Below, piece by piece: positions 9,976 through 18,728 of a stretch of 64,000 nt of DNA; within the stretch, counting starts at the first letter, position 1, and each line of letters begins with the position of its first letter. The notes beneath the pieces were generated by a model. The model was not told the DNA's origin and made no database searches. It saw only the letters and a program-made list of their open reading frames with translations. The stretch is from assembly GCF_000378185.1 (NCBI RefSeq), contig NZ_KB899376.1:586357-650356 (forward strand), in the 5' to 3' direction. The position numbers were made by a program, and so were the translations under genes. This DNA is from Salinimonas chungwhensis DSM 16280. GTDB lineage: Bacteria; Pseudomonadota; Gammaproteobacteria; Enterobacterales; Alteromonadaceae.

Positions 9976-10491
9976 TTGTAGATCGCTGAGAATCTCATTC
10001 AGTTCTTGTTCGGTAATTTCGCCCATAATAGTTTTGGCAAGGGTACCTTGCGGGCCGATAATGTAGGTAGCTGGCAAGGCTGGTGGTGTTTTTACAGGTA
10101 GCAGTGATACGCTATCTGAGATAATCATTTCAGGCTTAATATTATATTTTTCTTTGAGTGCATTAGCCTGGTTTACACCGGTACGGTCGTAGTTGATAAC
10201 AAACAGCCGGGTATTATCAGGCAGTGACTGTGAAAATTGATTCAGCTCAGGCATTTCGCGCAGGCAAGGTGCACACCAGGGCGCAAAATAGTTAAGCACA
10301 ATCCACTGGCCTTTTAAATCATGCCAGTTATATTGCGTACCGGCGGTAGTAGTGAAGTCTGGCGCATCACCTTGCTGATCCTGGCCGATCAATACTCCAC
10401 CCACCAGAGCCAATAAACCTGCTGTAAAGAACAGTAGGTTTTTATACCTGGTTATCGGCTTGATGTTTTTCTTGTCGCCCTGCATAGTCAT
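9970..10491 (-). CDS. TlpA/ResA-type thioredoxin-like protein
   Basis: 173-residue membrane-anchored thioredoxin-fold protein. One transmembrane segment (about 18-36) leads to a periplasmic TlpA-like domain with the active-site motif WCAPC (Cys73, Cys76) followed by LREMPEL, and a cis-proline loop in LPATYIIGPQG. Family members act as periplasmic disulfide reductants, for example in cytochrome c maturation or disulfide rescue; no cytochrome genes are adjacent, so the specific role is open. It is convergent with bepA and divergent from the arsC-like gene. Confidence 0.9.
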   Translation of the reverse strand: MTMQGDKKNIKPITRYKNLLFFTAGLLALVGGVLIGQDQQGDAPDFTTTAGTQYNWHDLKGQWIVLNYFAPWCAPCLREMPELNQFSQSLPDNTRLFVINYDRTGVNQANALKEKYNIKPEMIISDSVSLLPVKTPPALPATYIIGPQGTLAKTIMGEITEQELNEILSDLQS

Positions 10492-10571
10492 ATACTTAAT
10501 CTCAACACTTTGTTTAATAAATGCCAGGCCACAGTTTAAACCTGGTGCCAGGCTAGCAAACTGACAACTAT

Positions 10572-10940
10572 ATGGACCCGCTAATGCCCATTATTCGGAT
10601 ATTGCACAATCCGCGGTGCTCAAAAAGCCGCCAGACACTACAGCTTCTTCGTGATAACGGCATTGAACCGCAGATTATCGAGTATCTTAAAACGCCGCTA
10701 AGCGCGTCTGAATTGTCTGATGTGTTTAAAAAACTACCCATTGATAATATAGAACAGATGATGCGCCCGAAAGAAGCAGAATTTCGGTCAGCCGGTTTGA
10801 CAAAAGGCCAGGTTACCGTAGAGCAAGGGCTTAGTGCGATGGCTGAGTATCCTAAACTTATGGAGCGCCCGATGGTCATTACCGATAACGATGCCAGGCT
10901 CGGACGACCTCCAGAATCGGTTTTGGAATTATTATCATGA
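10572..10940 (+). CDS. ArsC-family arsenate reductase-like protein (thioredoxin fold)
   Basis: 122-residue ArsC/Spx-family protein. The catalytic cysteine lies in HNPRCSKSRQTL (Cys16), and the family arginine segment MERPMVITDNDARLGRPPESV is intact. True arsenate reductases use GSH and glutaredoxin; no other ars genes are nearby, so a general thiol role like YffB is equally possible. Two starts are possible: ATG 10572 (used) or ATG 10584, which begins right before the conserved first strand; neither has a clear ribosome site. The stop overlaps the wrbA start (ATGA), so the two genes are coupled. Confidence 0.88.
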   Translation: MDPLMPIIRILHNPRCSKSRQTLQLLRDNGIEPQIIEYLKTPLSASELSDVFKKLPIDNIEQMMRPKEAEFRSAGLTKGQVTVEQGLSAMAEYPKLMERPMVITDNDARLGRPPESVLELLS

Positions 10941-11530
10941 CTGAAATCCTGGTACTTTACTACAGCCGTCACGGAAGCACAGAAGCACTGGCTCGTCATA
11001 TTGCCAAGGGTATCGAAAAAGGGCATTGTCAGGCTCGAATTCGCACTGTGCCACCCTTACGGGATTACCAGTCTGCCGAGATTCAGCATGTGCCTGAGGA
11101 TGGGCCGCCGTTTGTTGCAAAAAAAGATCTTCATGAGTGCGCAGCACTGGCACTAGGCAGCCCCACTCGCTTTGGTAACATGGCAGCGCCTTTAAAACAT
11201 TTTTTAGACAGCACCAGTGATGAATGGCTCAAAGGCCAGCTGATTGATAAGCCCTTTTCAGTTTTCACCTCTAGTGCCAGCATGCACGGGGGTCAGGAAA
11301 CTACCCTGCTGACTATGGCAATTCCGCTACTTCATCAGGGTATGATTTACTGCGGACTGCCATACAGCGAGTCGGCTCTGCATGACACCACCACCGGCGG
11401 CACCCCTTATGGCGCCAGTCACGTCAGCGGTCATCAGTCCAGCGGGTTGAGCGACCATGAGAAAACCCTGGCGATTGCTCAGGGACTCCGACTGGCCAGG
11501 ATTACGCTAAAACTGGAAGACAACCAATGA
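10937..11530 (+). CDS. wrbA: NAD(P)H:quinone oxidoreductase, WrbA family flavoprotein
   Basis: 197-residue flavodoxin-like protein that reduces quinones to hydroquinones in two-electron steps. It has the FMN phosphate-binding loop near the N terminus (YYSRHGSTEALARHIAKG), the characteristic GSPTRFGNMAAPLKHFLD segment (about 74-91) and the TSSASMHGGQETTLL loop, which together are diagnostic of WrbA. It overlaps the arsC-like gene by 4 bp upstream and the DUF2069 gene by 4 bp downstream, so the three genes are probably one operon concerned with redox stress. Specific regulation is not visible. Confidence 0.93.
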   Translation: MTEILVLYYSRHGSTEALARHIAKGIEKGHCQARIRTVPPLRDYQSAEIQHVPEDGPPFVAKKDLHECAALALGSPTRFGNMAAPLKHFLDSTSDEWLKGQLIDKPFSVFTSSASMHGGQETTLLTMAIPLLHQGMIYCGLPYSESALHDTTTGGTPYGASHVSGHQSSGLSDHEKTLAIAQGLRLARITLKLEDNQ

Positions 11531-11943
11531 TGAAACCCGAAACGTTGCGCTATCGGCGGCTGGCGCTGGTCAGTTATCTGCTGTTGTTGCTATGGGTTGC
11601 GCTGTGGCACTCCACACTTCGCGAGCCCCAGCCTTACTCTCTCCTGTTCATTTTCCTGCTTTATATTGTGCCCTTACTGTTGCCTATGCGAGGAATATTT
11701 AAAGCAAAGCCGTATACCCACGCCTGGGCAAATTTCATTACTTTGTTCTACATCATTCATGGGATAACGGTTGCCTACGCCGTTCCTCATGAGCGCTGGT
11801 TTGCCATCACTGAACTTGTGCTCAGCACATCAATGTTTGTAGGCTGCAGCCTGTTTGCCCGACATCGCGGCAAAGAGTTAGGGTTATCCCTGCCTAAACT
11901 TAAACAGGTAATGGAACAAGAAAAATCACGATTTAAGCAATAA
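11527..11943 (+). CDS. DUF2069 family small membrane protein
   Basis: 138-residue inner-membrane protein with about four hydrophobic segments (roughly residues 13-28, 37-55, 67-85 and 95-110). The pattern PLLLPMRGIFKAKPYTHAWANFITLFYIIHG is characteristic of DUF2069. Function unknown. It overlaps wrbA by 4 bp; a WrbA-DUF2069 pairing is, as I recall, frequent in gammaproteobacteria. The short C-terminal tail is basic and cytosolic. The lipoprotein gene starts only 4 bp after the stop. Confidence 0.88.
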   Translation: MMKPETLRYRRLALVSYLLLLLWVALWHSTLREPQPYSLLFIFLLYIVPLLLPMRGIFKAKPYTHAWANFITLFYIIHGITVAYAVPHERWFAITELVLSTSMFVGCSLFARHRGKELGLSLPKLKQVMEQEKSRFKQ

Positions 11944-11947
11944 GGCT

Positions 11948-13861
11948 ATGAGTATTCTTTTGCGAGCGCTATTAATTACTCCGGTTATCCTTTTAGGTGC
12001 CTGCGGCGGCCAGGACGAAAGCGGTTCTGCGCCCCCGCCTTCGACAGATAACGGCGCGACAGATCAATCAGCAATAGTCCTTGAGGTAGTGGGCGATACC
12101 CACGTCGCTGCCGGTGACAGCATAGGTTTGGTGGTTTTAGCCAGTGATCGCAGTAGGCTTCGTGACGTCAACTGGACATTTTCAGACAATATCAAACCAC
12201 TGGCGCCTCATACTCAGGCAGTAGGTTTTGATGCGCACGCACCAGGCACCATTTCTTATCGTGTTACAGCCACTACCAGCAATGGTGAGACACTTTCTGC
12301 CAGCGGCACGTTAGAGATTGCAAATACCGCTGCATCAGCAGTTAACGCGCGACTAACCCACCAGGCAGTAGAGCTGGGTAATGTGTCTCTACGCACTGAC
12401 CTTGATCAAGGGCTTAAGCCACAGAAAATTGAATGGCAGCAAACTCAGGGTCCAGACGTTGAATTAACCACCCGTAGAGGCGCTACGCTTTCCAGTGATG
12501 TTTTTTTTCAGGCGCCGTCAGTGGAGAATGACACGCTGTTGGCGTTTACTGTCCATGTTACGTTAGAAGATACCACCACGCTTACCGACAACGTATGGGT
12601 GGTGGTAAACGACACCGCTATTGCTGATGATGGTTATTTTCCTTCAAGCGGCATCTATCCAACTACGCAGATGCGAGCATACCGACCACAAAGCCCATGG
12701 TCGGACGCTTTGCAGGCGTGCATATATACCCCGACGCTAAGCCAGTCCTGTTTGTTCAACAGGCTACCCTTGCTGGGTCAGCAAACCACTGCCCCGACCA
12801 TCGCGGATGTCATGGACAGAACGTTAGTCTCTCACGAGTGGATGGGTGATGCATTTAAAGCATTTTTGACACATTCAGAAGCAGGTCCGGACATGTTGAA
12901 GTTATTACGGGCCACCACCGCAATAGTCATAAGCTATGATATAAGGCCTTCATTTTACTGGAGTGCTACCGGCGCTATTTATCTTGATGCTGATAACGTT
13001 TGGCTTACCCCGGAGCAACGCGATACCGTCAACACGCAGCCAGATTATCGCACTGAATTTGATGACGACCTGTCATATCAAACCAGTTGGCGCTACGTCA
13101 AAGCAGGCGACTATTATTACCCACAGCCCGGTCTGCCCCGTTCGGAGCGAAGATCTCGAACGCCTAAGCAGCGTGAAGCAGCACTGACCTGGCTACTTTA
13201 CCATGAGCTGGCTCACGCAAATGATGTGTTCCCCTTGTCGGTGTGGTCAACACTTGCGCTGTCAGATTCACCCTTGCGGTACGCTAACACCCACAGCAAG
13301 ATATCAGACACGCTGGCAGAACAGTATCCACTGAACTCTGAGATTTTACTGGGACTGGCCAGAGTAAGCTATGGTGGCGCACAAAGCACGCTGGTACAAA
13401 GAAATTATACCGCTGAGGATGTGGCTACTGAGTTTGAGCAGGACGATGCAGTATCAATGTACGCCTACTACACGCCCCGGGAAGATTTCGCGACCTTGTT
13501 TGAACGGTTTATGATGCAACATCGGTTAAACGTTGATGCAGATGTGGGTATTTTCAGCGGTCAGGCAGGAACAGCAGAAAATCTGCTGCTTACATGGGGG
13601 CAACGCAACCGCATCAATGAGCAAAACCTACAACCCAGAGCAGCATTTGTCGTAAGTAGCGTTCTGCCGAACATTAATGCAGGCCAGGCGCAGGCAGCTA
13701 TGCCTTCGCCGTTGATGTTACCTGCCGGCGAAAACTGGTTTGACACACTTTCAATAGGAATAAATTCACCAAATGCTGCATTGAAACCGAAAAAAATGTT
13801 ACGTGTAACCCGGTCGCCAGTCTTCGAACGCCATTTACCGTTGCCCGCGATCCACCATTAG
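11948..13861 (+). CDS. Unrecognised lipoprotein with HExxH zinc-protease-like motif
   Basis: 637-residue protein I do not recognise. It has a lipoprotein signal peptide with lipobox LGAC (Cys19), then a low-complexity acidic/Pro/Ser linker, then about 200 residues (40-230) that read like one or two Ig-like or cadherin-like beta domains (WTFSDNIKPL, SYRVTATTSNGETLSASG). A C-terminal domain carries YHELAHANDVFP with His419, Glu420 and His423, a plausible zinc metallopeptidase site (HExxHxxD). It follows the DUF2069 gene by 4 bp, so it may belong to the wrbA operon, and converges on hda with a 4-bp stop overlap. Likely outer-membrane anchored. Proteolytic activity is inference from the motif alone. 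Confidence 0.75.
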   Translation: MSILLRALLITPVILLGACGGQDESGSAPPPSTDNGATDQSAIVLEVVGDTHVAAGDSIGLVVLASDRSRLRDVNWTFSDNIKPLAPHTQAVGFDAHAPGTISYRVTATTSNGETLSASGTLEIANTAASAVNARLTHQAVELGNVSLRTDLDQGLKPQKIEWQQTQGPDVELTTRRGATLSSDVFFQAPSVENDTLLAFTVHVTLEDTTTLTDNVWVVVNDTAIADDGYFPSSGIYPTTQMRAYRPQSPWSDALQACIYTPTLSQSCLFNRLPLLGQQTTAPTIADVMDRTLVSHEWMGDAFKAFLTHSEAGPDMLKLLRATTAIVISYDIRPSFYWSATGAIYLDADNVWLTPEQRDTVNTQPDYRTEFDDDLSYQTSWRYVKAGDYYYPQPGLPRSERRSRTPKQREAALTWLLYHELAHANDVFPLSVWSTLALSDSPLRYANTHSKISDTLAEQYPLNSEILLGLARVSYGGAQSTLVQRNYTAEDVATEFEQDDAVSMYAYYTPREDFATLFERFMMQHRLNVDADVGIFSGQAGTAENLLLTWGQRNRINEQNLQPRAAFVVSSVLPNINAGQAQAAMPSPLMLPAGENWFDTLSIGINSPNAALKPKKMLRVTRSPVFERHLPLPAIHH

Positions 13862-14595
13862 CTGCGACTTAGTTCGCGTTTTATCAGGGCAACCGAGATT
13901 CGTCTTTGTTCCTGTAAAGAGCGAGTATCTAAACGCTCCAGCATTTGCATAAGGTTTGTGAGATTACGATCGTAGTGATGTAATAAAAAAGCAATTGCTG
14001 CATCGGAGAACTGCAGGCCTTTTTGACGCGATCTGAGAATCAACGCCTGCTTGCGCTGATTGTCGTTAAGCTGATGAACCGCAAAGCTGGTACCCCACTG
14101 TAACCTTGATTGCAAATCCGGTAAATTAAACGGGATGCGCCGCGGAGGCTGACGGGCACTGAACAACAAAACTGTCTGACGGTTTTCCGTAACCCGATTA
14201 ATTAAATCAAACAACGCCTCTTCCCAGGCCGGCGCTTTGCTAATAGCGTGAATATTATCTAACGCAATAACATGCAGCGCCTCGAGTCCATCCAATATGC
14301 AAGGCTTAAAAGCTGCGTGCTGTTGAAGATTCAGATAGATATGCGAAACCTGCCGGGCACTAAGCATATGGGCTGTCGCATACAGCAAGTGACTCTTACC
14401 CTGCCCGGAGCCACCGAAAAGGTTTATCAGAGGCAGCGGCTGCGCAGCTAACGCAGTTAATGAGGGAATACGCTGCCAGTAAGGCGCCTGGTTGCCTATT
14501 TCTCTAAGCAGCGTGACTAACTGCCGGTTGTTCGCACTTACAAAACTGTCAAAGGTTTCATCAGCAGGAAGCGATACCGGCAACGACAACTGCAT
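13858..14595 (-). CDS. hda: DnaA regulatory inactivator Hda
   Basis: AAA+ protein homologous to DnaA domain III that, with the DNA-loaded sliding clamp, stimulates hydrolysis of DnaA-bound ATP and limits re-initiation. 245 residues, standard. The N-terminal clamp-binding motif QLSLPV is at residues 2-7; Walker A GGSGQGKSHL is at 61-70; Walker B is around VIALDNIHAI; the sensor/arginine-finger region includes LQSRLQWG. It starts 2 bp after the DUF2066 gene stop, consistent with one operon, and ends convergently with the HExxH lipoprotein. Confidence 0.94.
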   Translation of the reverse strand: MQLSLPVSLPADETFDSFVSANNRQLVTLLREIGNQAPYWQRIPSLTALAAQPLPLINLFGGSGQGKSHLLYATAHMLSARQVSHIYLNLQQHAAFKPCILDGLEALHVIALDNIHAISKAPAWEEALFDLINRVTENRQTVLLFSARQPPRRIPFNLPDLQSRLQWGTSFAVHQLNDNQRKQALILRSRQKGLQFSDAAIAFLLHHYDRNLTNLMQMLERLDTRSLQEQRRISVALIKRELSRS

Positions 14596-14597
14596 GA

Positions 14598-15959
14598 TTA
14601 TTCGTTCCAGTAAAAGTTATGTCCTTCCAGCGGCCTTCCAAATGCATCCCGAACGGGCTGCAGTTGAGAATCCATTGACAGTGCGTTGATAAAGTCTGAC
14701 ACCGTTCCGGCCAGTTTTATCTCAAACACTGCCACTGAACCGCTCTGTTTGGATAGCATTGCATGTTTCACTACGCTCATCTCAGTCAAAAAACGCTGGG
14801 CATGAACATACTTGTTAAGGCCATCAAGATTGGCTACAGAAATTGATACTGTCGTACCCTGTGTTTCATCCTGCGCATCAAATGAAATAGCGAATCGCTG
14901 ACCGAGATATTCACCGTAAATTTCAATAAAAGCCGCAATGGCTGCTTTGGCGCTGGCAGCGCGCACGGTACCAAATTGCGAATCACTGCCTTCAAGCAGA
15001 ACCCATTCCAAAGCAAAATCCCCCTCGCCGACCCGGGCTGGTAGCACAGGCGCTGACGCAGGTTTAGCTGCGTTCTGGCTAGTATTATCGCTCTCGCTCA
15101 ATGCTGTAGCTGAACCCATTGTCTGACCGTCTGGCAGCAGCTCTCTGGCATCGCTGGAAACCGTAGCAGATGCAGAGGGCGCTGGTGTGGTGTCAACGTC
15201 ATTAGAATAGGAGAATGCTAAGTTACTCTGGGATAAGGCTTGCTCGAGTTGTTCTTCAGTACTTAAGAACGTCGGTGTGCTGGCTTCAGCCTTTTCATGA
15301 AGTCTGGCACCAATAATAAAATCCGGGCGGTATCGCTCCGATGCCTGATTCAGCACCCGGCTAAAATGCCCCCACACATCGTACACCGATATATTGCTGT
15401 TATCGGTGAGATCCATCAGGGGCAAGGTAATCGGAATGCCCCGCTGGCGGGTGTCCTTATTAATTTGTGCTGCCAGCTCACCACGCTGCCCTTCCCGCAG
15501 GATCCATTTATCATCCCCTTCCTCGGTCGCCAGCCACAGCAAAGTATCAGGACGTCGCTGGCCCCACACTGGTAAAGAGGCATCCCGCAATAATTCTACC
15601 AACACCTGACGAGAGAATTCGCCTTCGTAAAATTGCTGACCATCTTCATAACTGAACTGATAAGCGCTCAGATAACGGGCCGGTGACTTTAATGCCTGCT
15701 TTACCGCCGGATGCGTTATTGTTTGTGCTGACCCGCTCATTTTTATCAGTACTTGCTCAAGGGCCTGTTTAAGGGCTTCGCGTCGCGATGAAACACTCTG
15801 ATCAGAAACCGGTACTTTGGCTTTATTAGTGACTATCACGGTACTTGCCGTTACAGGTATAGAGAAAACACAACATAATGCGGTGGCAAGCAGTACACAG
15901 CGGATAGCTCTGCTTTGGCAGATACGGGCTGTTTCTTTAACTTTTCGGGTGAACATCAA
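14598..15959 (-). CDS. DUF2066 domain-containing secreted protein
   Basis: 453-residue protein with an N-terminal signal peptide (hydrophobic core about residues 20-38, cut near VTAST). The N half contains the DUF2066 pattern (SRREALKQALEQVLIKMSG, ARYLSAYQFSYEDG, LWLATEEGDDKW). A Ser/Ala/Asp-rich linker (about 245-300) separates it from a C-terminal domain with FALEWVLLEGSDSQFGTVRAASAKAA. Function unknown, presumably periplasmic. DUF2066-hda linkage is, as I recall, common in gammaproteobacteria. The gene diverges from purM across a promoter-containing region. Confidence 0.85.
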   Translation of the reverse strand: MMFTRKVKETARICQSRAIRCVLLATALCCVFSIPVTASTVIVTNKAKVPVSDQSVSSRREALKQALEQVLIKMSGSAQTITHPAVKQALKSPARYLSAYQFSYEDGQQFYEGEFSRQVLVELLRDASLPVWGQRRPDTLLWLATEEGDDKWILREGQRGELAAQINKDTRQRGIPITLPLMDLTDNSNISVYDVWGHFSRVLNQASERYRPDFIIGARLHEKAEASTPTFLSTEEQLEQALSQSNLAFSYSNDVDTTPAPSASATVSSDARELLPDGQTMGSATALSESDNTSQNAAKPASAPVLPARVGEGDFALEWVLLEGSDSQFGTVRAASAKAAIAAFIEIYGEYLGQRFAISFDAQDETQGTTVSISVANLDGLNKYVHAQRFLTEMSVVKHAMLSKQSGSVAVFEIKLAGTVSDFINALSMDSQLQPVRDAFGRPLEGHNFYWNE

Positions 15960-16080
15960 CAGATTCCGGCCTTGTTAGTTTGCATCTTGGGCAATAATTC
16001 TACTTGCGCTTATTGTGGTCTATTTAGCGGCGGTTTTCATCAATATTTTGACCACCGGACAGCGGGGCCTGTCCACAACG

Positions 16081-16109
16081 TTGGACTTAAAGTCACTTAC
16101 TGGTAGAAT
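16081..16109 (+). promoter_or_regulatory. Sigma70 promoter for purM-purN
   Basis: TTGGAC (16081-16086) and TAGAAT (16104-16109) separated by exactly 17 bp, 38 bp before the GTG start. A recognisable PurR palindrome was not seen. Confidence 0.65.
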
Positions 16110-16146
16110 TCGCATTTTTCCATCCTTCTGCATCAGGGCATTAACC

Positions 16147-17187
16147 GTGAGCGACAAAAAAACCTCCCTTAGTTACAAAGATGCCGGCGTAGATATCGAT
16201 GCCGGTAACCAGTTAGTCGATCGGATCAAATCAGTCACTAAGCGGACGCACCGTCCTGAGGTGAAAGGCGGACTGGGCGGCTTTGGTGCGCTGTGTGAAA
16301 TCCCGGCGAAATACAAGCGACCGCTACTGGTCTCTGGTACCGATGGCGTAGGCACTAAACTTCGTCTGGCCATGGATGCAAATCAACATACCGGCGTGGG
16401 TATTGATCTGGTAGCGATGTGTGTGAATGACTTGATTGTACAAGGCGCTGAGCCTTTGTTCTTTCTCGACTATTACGCCACGGGCAAACTGGATGTCGAT
16501 ACTGCTGCGTCAGTGGTAACCGGTATTGGCGAGGGCTGCGAACTCGCAGGATGTGCGCTTATCGGGGGCGAAACGGCTGAAATGCCCGGCATGTATCACG
16601 ACGGCGACTATGACATAGCCGGTTTTTGTGTGGGTGTGGTTGAGGCCGATAAGGTTATTGACGGTACCCAGGTTGCTGCCGGCCAGAAACTTATTGCGCT
16701 GGGCTCATCAGGTCCCCACTCCAATGGCTACTCACTGGTTAGAAAAGTGATTGAGGTCAGCGGTGCTGATCTGGATACAATGCTGGGCGAACGTTCACTA
16801 AAAGAGCATTTGTTAAGCCCCACCCGAATTTATGTCAAACCGGTACTCGAACTGCTTGAAAAAGTTCAGGTAAAAGCGATTTCCCACATCACCGGCGGTG
16901 GCTTTTGGGAAAATATCCCCCGCGTATTACCAGCTTCTGCCAAAGTGGTTATTGAAGAGAAAAGCTGGCAGTGGCCTGAGATTTTCAACTGGTTACAGAG
17001 CAATGGCAACATCTCCGATCATGAAATGTACAGAACGTTTAACTGTGGGGTGGGACTGGTGCTGGTTGTGGAAGACCAGGATGTTGAAGCTACGCTTTCT
17101 CAATTAAATGAAGCTGGCGAAAATGCCTGGTTGTTAGGTCATATAGAAGATCGCAATGGCGATGAGAACCAGGTAGAGATCGTTTAG
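16147..17187 (+). CDS. purM: Phosphoribosylformylglycinamidine cyclo-ligase (AIR synthetase)
   Basis: Converts FGAM to AIR in purine synthesis. The open frame extends upstream to 16015, but homologues begin at the GTG at 16147 ([20 protein letters not shown]), giving 346 residues, the usual length; a promoter inside the longer frame also argues for GTG 16147. Conserved segments are [65 protein letters not shown] and [13 protein letters not shown]. purN follows after 3 bp. Start codon GTG is also used by the E. coli gene as I recall it. Confidence 0.97.
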   Translation: MSDKKTSLSYKDAGVDIDAGNQLVDRIKSVTKRTHRPEVKGGLGGFGALCEIPAKYKRPLLVSGTDGVGTKLRLAMDANQHTGVGIDLVAMCVNDLIVQGAEPLFFLDYYATGKLDVDTAASVVTGIGEGCELAGCALIGGETAEMPGMYHDGDYDIAGFCVGVVEADKVIDGTQVAAGQKLIALGSSGPHSNGYSLVRKVIEVSGADLDTMLGERSLKEHLLSPTRIYVKPVLELLEKVQVKAISHITGGGFWENIPRVLPASAKVVIEEKSWQWPEIFNWLQSNGNISDHEMYRTFNCGVGLVLVVEDQDVEATLSQLNEAGENAWLLGHIEDRNGDENQVEIV

Positions 17188-17190
17188 CCG

Positions 17191-17838
17191 ATGACTGCTA
17201 AAAAAAATATCTGCGTACTTATCTCCGGTTCAGGATCGAATCTGCAGGCGCTGATGGATGCCTGTAGTGCCGGTAAGATCAACGGTCAGATTGTTGCTGT
17301 TATTTCCAATAAGCCTAACGCATATGGTTTAGAGCGTGCCAGAAAAGCCGCTATCGCGACCCATATAGTTAGTTACGATGACTACAGCAGCCGGGCAGAA
17401 TACGACGCAGCACTGAGCAGGCTGATTATACAGGTAAATGCCGATTGTATTGTTTTAGCAGGTTTTATGCGTATTTTAACGCCTGGCTTTGTCGACCGTT
17501 TCTCAGGTAAGCTATTGAACGTTCACCCATCGTTGCTGCCAAAGTACAAAGGGTTGAATACACATCAACGTGCTATTGACAATAAAGACCCCGAACACGG
17601 TGTGAGTGTCCATTTTGTCACGGCAGAATTAGACGGCGGGCCAGTGATCGTTCAAAGCCGTGTACCGGTATTTGAATATGATACCGCAGAGGAATTGGCC
17701 GAACGTGTCAACGAACAGGAGTTACGCATTTATCCGCTGGTGGTTAAATGGTTCTGTGACGGACGTCTGGCAATGAAGGATAATAAGGCGATATTTGACG
17801 ATGAATTTCTTCCGGAGACGGGTTACGCAAGCGACTAA
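17191..17838 (+). CDS. purN: Phosphoribosylglycinamide formyltransferase
   Basis: Transfers formyl from 10-formyl-THF to GAR in purine synthesis. 215 residues. It has a Rossmann-like N terminus with the phosphate loop ISGSGSNLQAL (11-21) and the catalytic triad Asn110, His112 (LLNVHPSLLP) and Asp148 (AELDGGPVIVQ). It lies 3 bp after purM and its 3' end overlaps the following DUF3108 gene by 38 bp in a different frame, so the three genes are expected to be co-transcribed from the promoter at 16081. Confidence 0.97.
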   Translation: MTAKKNICVLISGSGSNLQALMDACSAGKINGQIVAVISNKPNAYGLERARKAAIATHIVSYDDYSSRAEYDAALSRLIIQVNADCIVLAGFMRILTPGFVDRFSGKLLNVHPSLLPKYKGLNTHQRAIDNKDPEHGVSVHFVTAELDGGPVIVQSRVPVFEYDTAEELAERVNEQELRIYPLVVKWFCDGRLAMKDNKAIFDDEFLPETGYASD

Positions 17839-18550
17839 CAAAGCAGCGCTGGTGCTGCTCACATTGGGTCTGACAATATCAGCAAAGGCACAGGAGCCCG
17901 AGGGGGCTTCTGCTTTGCCAGATTTGGTTCCGTTTGAGGCAACTTACACGGCGTTCAAATGGGGGGATGATGTGGGTAACGCCACCATGAAGCTCGAGCC
18001 CTTAGCAGATAAGCAGTTTTCGCTGACTTACTCTTCTCGCGTCTCAAAGTTTTTTTTGTCCGATGAACGCTTTGAACATTCCATTTTCATGGTTGACGAT
18101 GACAGTCTGGTACCATCGCAATACCATTACACACGCACTGGAACAGGTCCGGATTCAGAAATAACCATTTCTTTTGAAAAGTCGCCCTCTCCTACCGTTG
18201 TCGTTGAAGGCAAGGATAATCTGGTCTGGGAGGATGAACTGGACAATCAGCTTTACCGCATCGATCTGGGCCGACAGCTGGCTATTGATAAGCGTGATTT
18301 AGGCTACGACTTTATCAATTATCGCGGGCAAAAAAGACACTACGGTATTCGTATTTTAGGAAACGAAACACTGGCGCTACCTTTCGGTAAACTTGAAACC
18401 ATTAAGGTAAAACTGGTGAGAGACTCAAAAAGCCGTCAAACTTACGCCTGGTATTCACCTGAATTAGATTATCAGCTGGTTCGGTTACAACAATTTAAAG
18501 ATGGTGACGAACAGGGTGATATAAAGCTTAAAGCTTACAAACGTCTGTAA
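17801..18550 (+). CDS. DUF3108 domain-containing periplasmic protein
   Basis: 249 residues from the ATG at 17801 (a longer frame uses TTG 17795). Signal peptide at about residues 1-30 (AALVLLTLGLTISAKA). The mature part is beta-rich with the DUF3108 pattern: FEATYTAFKWGDDVGNATM, LTYSSRVSKFFLSDERFEHS, GKLETIKVKLVRDSKSRQTYAWYSPELDYQLVRL. Function unknown; probably periplasmic or envelope associated. It overlaps purN by 38 bp and precedes a terminator, which makes it the last gene of the purMN unit. The purMN-DUF3108 order is, as I recall, conserved in Alteromonadales and Shewanella. Confidence 0.87.
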   Translation: MNFFRRRVTQATNKAALVLLTLGLTISAKAQEPEGASALPDLVPFEATYTAFKWGDDVGNATMKLEPLADKQFSLTYSSRVSKFFLSDERFEHSIFMVDDDSLVPSQYHYTRTGTGPDSEITISFEKSPSPTVVVEGKDNLVWEDELDNQLYRIDLGRQLAIDKRDLGYDFINYRGQKRHYGIRILGNETLALPFGKLETIKVKLVRDSKSRQTYAWYSPELDYQLVRLQQFKDGDEQGDIKLKAYKRL

Positions 18551-18582
18551 TGCTTAGCACCGTACTTCCTGCTTTACTCTCG

Positions 18583-18607
18583 AAAGCGCCTTAACGGCGC
18601 TTTTTTC
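18583..18607 (+). terminator. Rho-independent terminator after purM-purN-DUF3108
   Basis: AAAGCGCC (18583-18590) pairs with GGCGCTTT (18596-18603) across a 5-nt loop, followed by TTTC. Located 32 bp after the DUF3108 stop. Confidence 0.9.
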
Positions 18608-18642
18608 TTGATCTTTGGGTCGTGAGTATATAGCTTAACCAA

Positions 18643-18659
18643 AGCTGGTCAGACCTCGA
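18643..18659 (+). promoter_or_regulatory. Candidate FadR operator upstream of fadE
   Basis: AGCTGGTCAGACCTCGA closely matches the FadR half-site pattern CTGGTCnGACC as known for E. coli fad operators. It is 70 bp before the fadE start and just downstream of a possible promoter (TTGATC at 18608, TAGCTT at 18631, 17-bp spacer), where binding would block transcription. Confidence 0.6.
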
Positions 18660-18728
18660 ATCTTTAGATAATTCGTTTCTCGTAGTAAACTGACTGGTGT
18701 AACGCCGCATTTTATCAGGAGTGTAAAA

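Noticed and set aside
16015..16146. 44-codon N-terminal extension of purM
   Set aside because: Contains the promoter and is not part of PurM homologues, which begin at the GTG at 16147.
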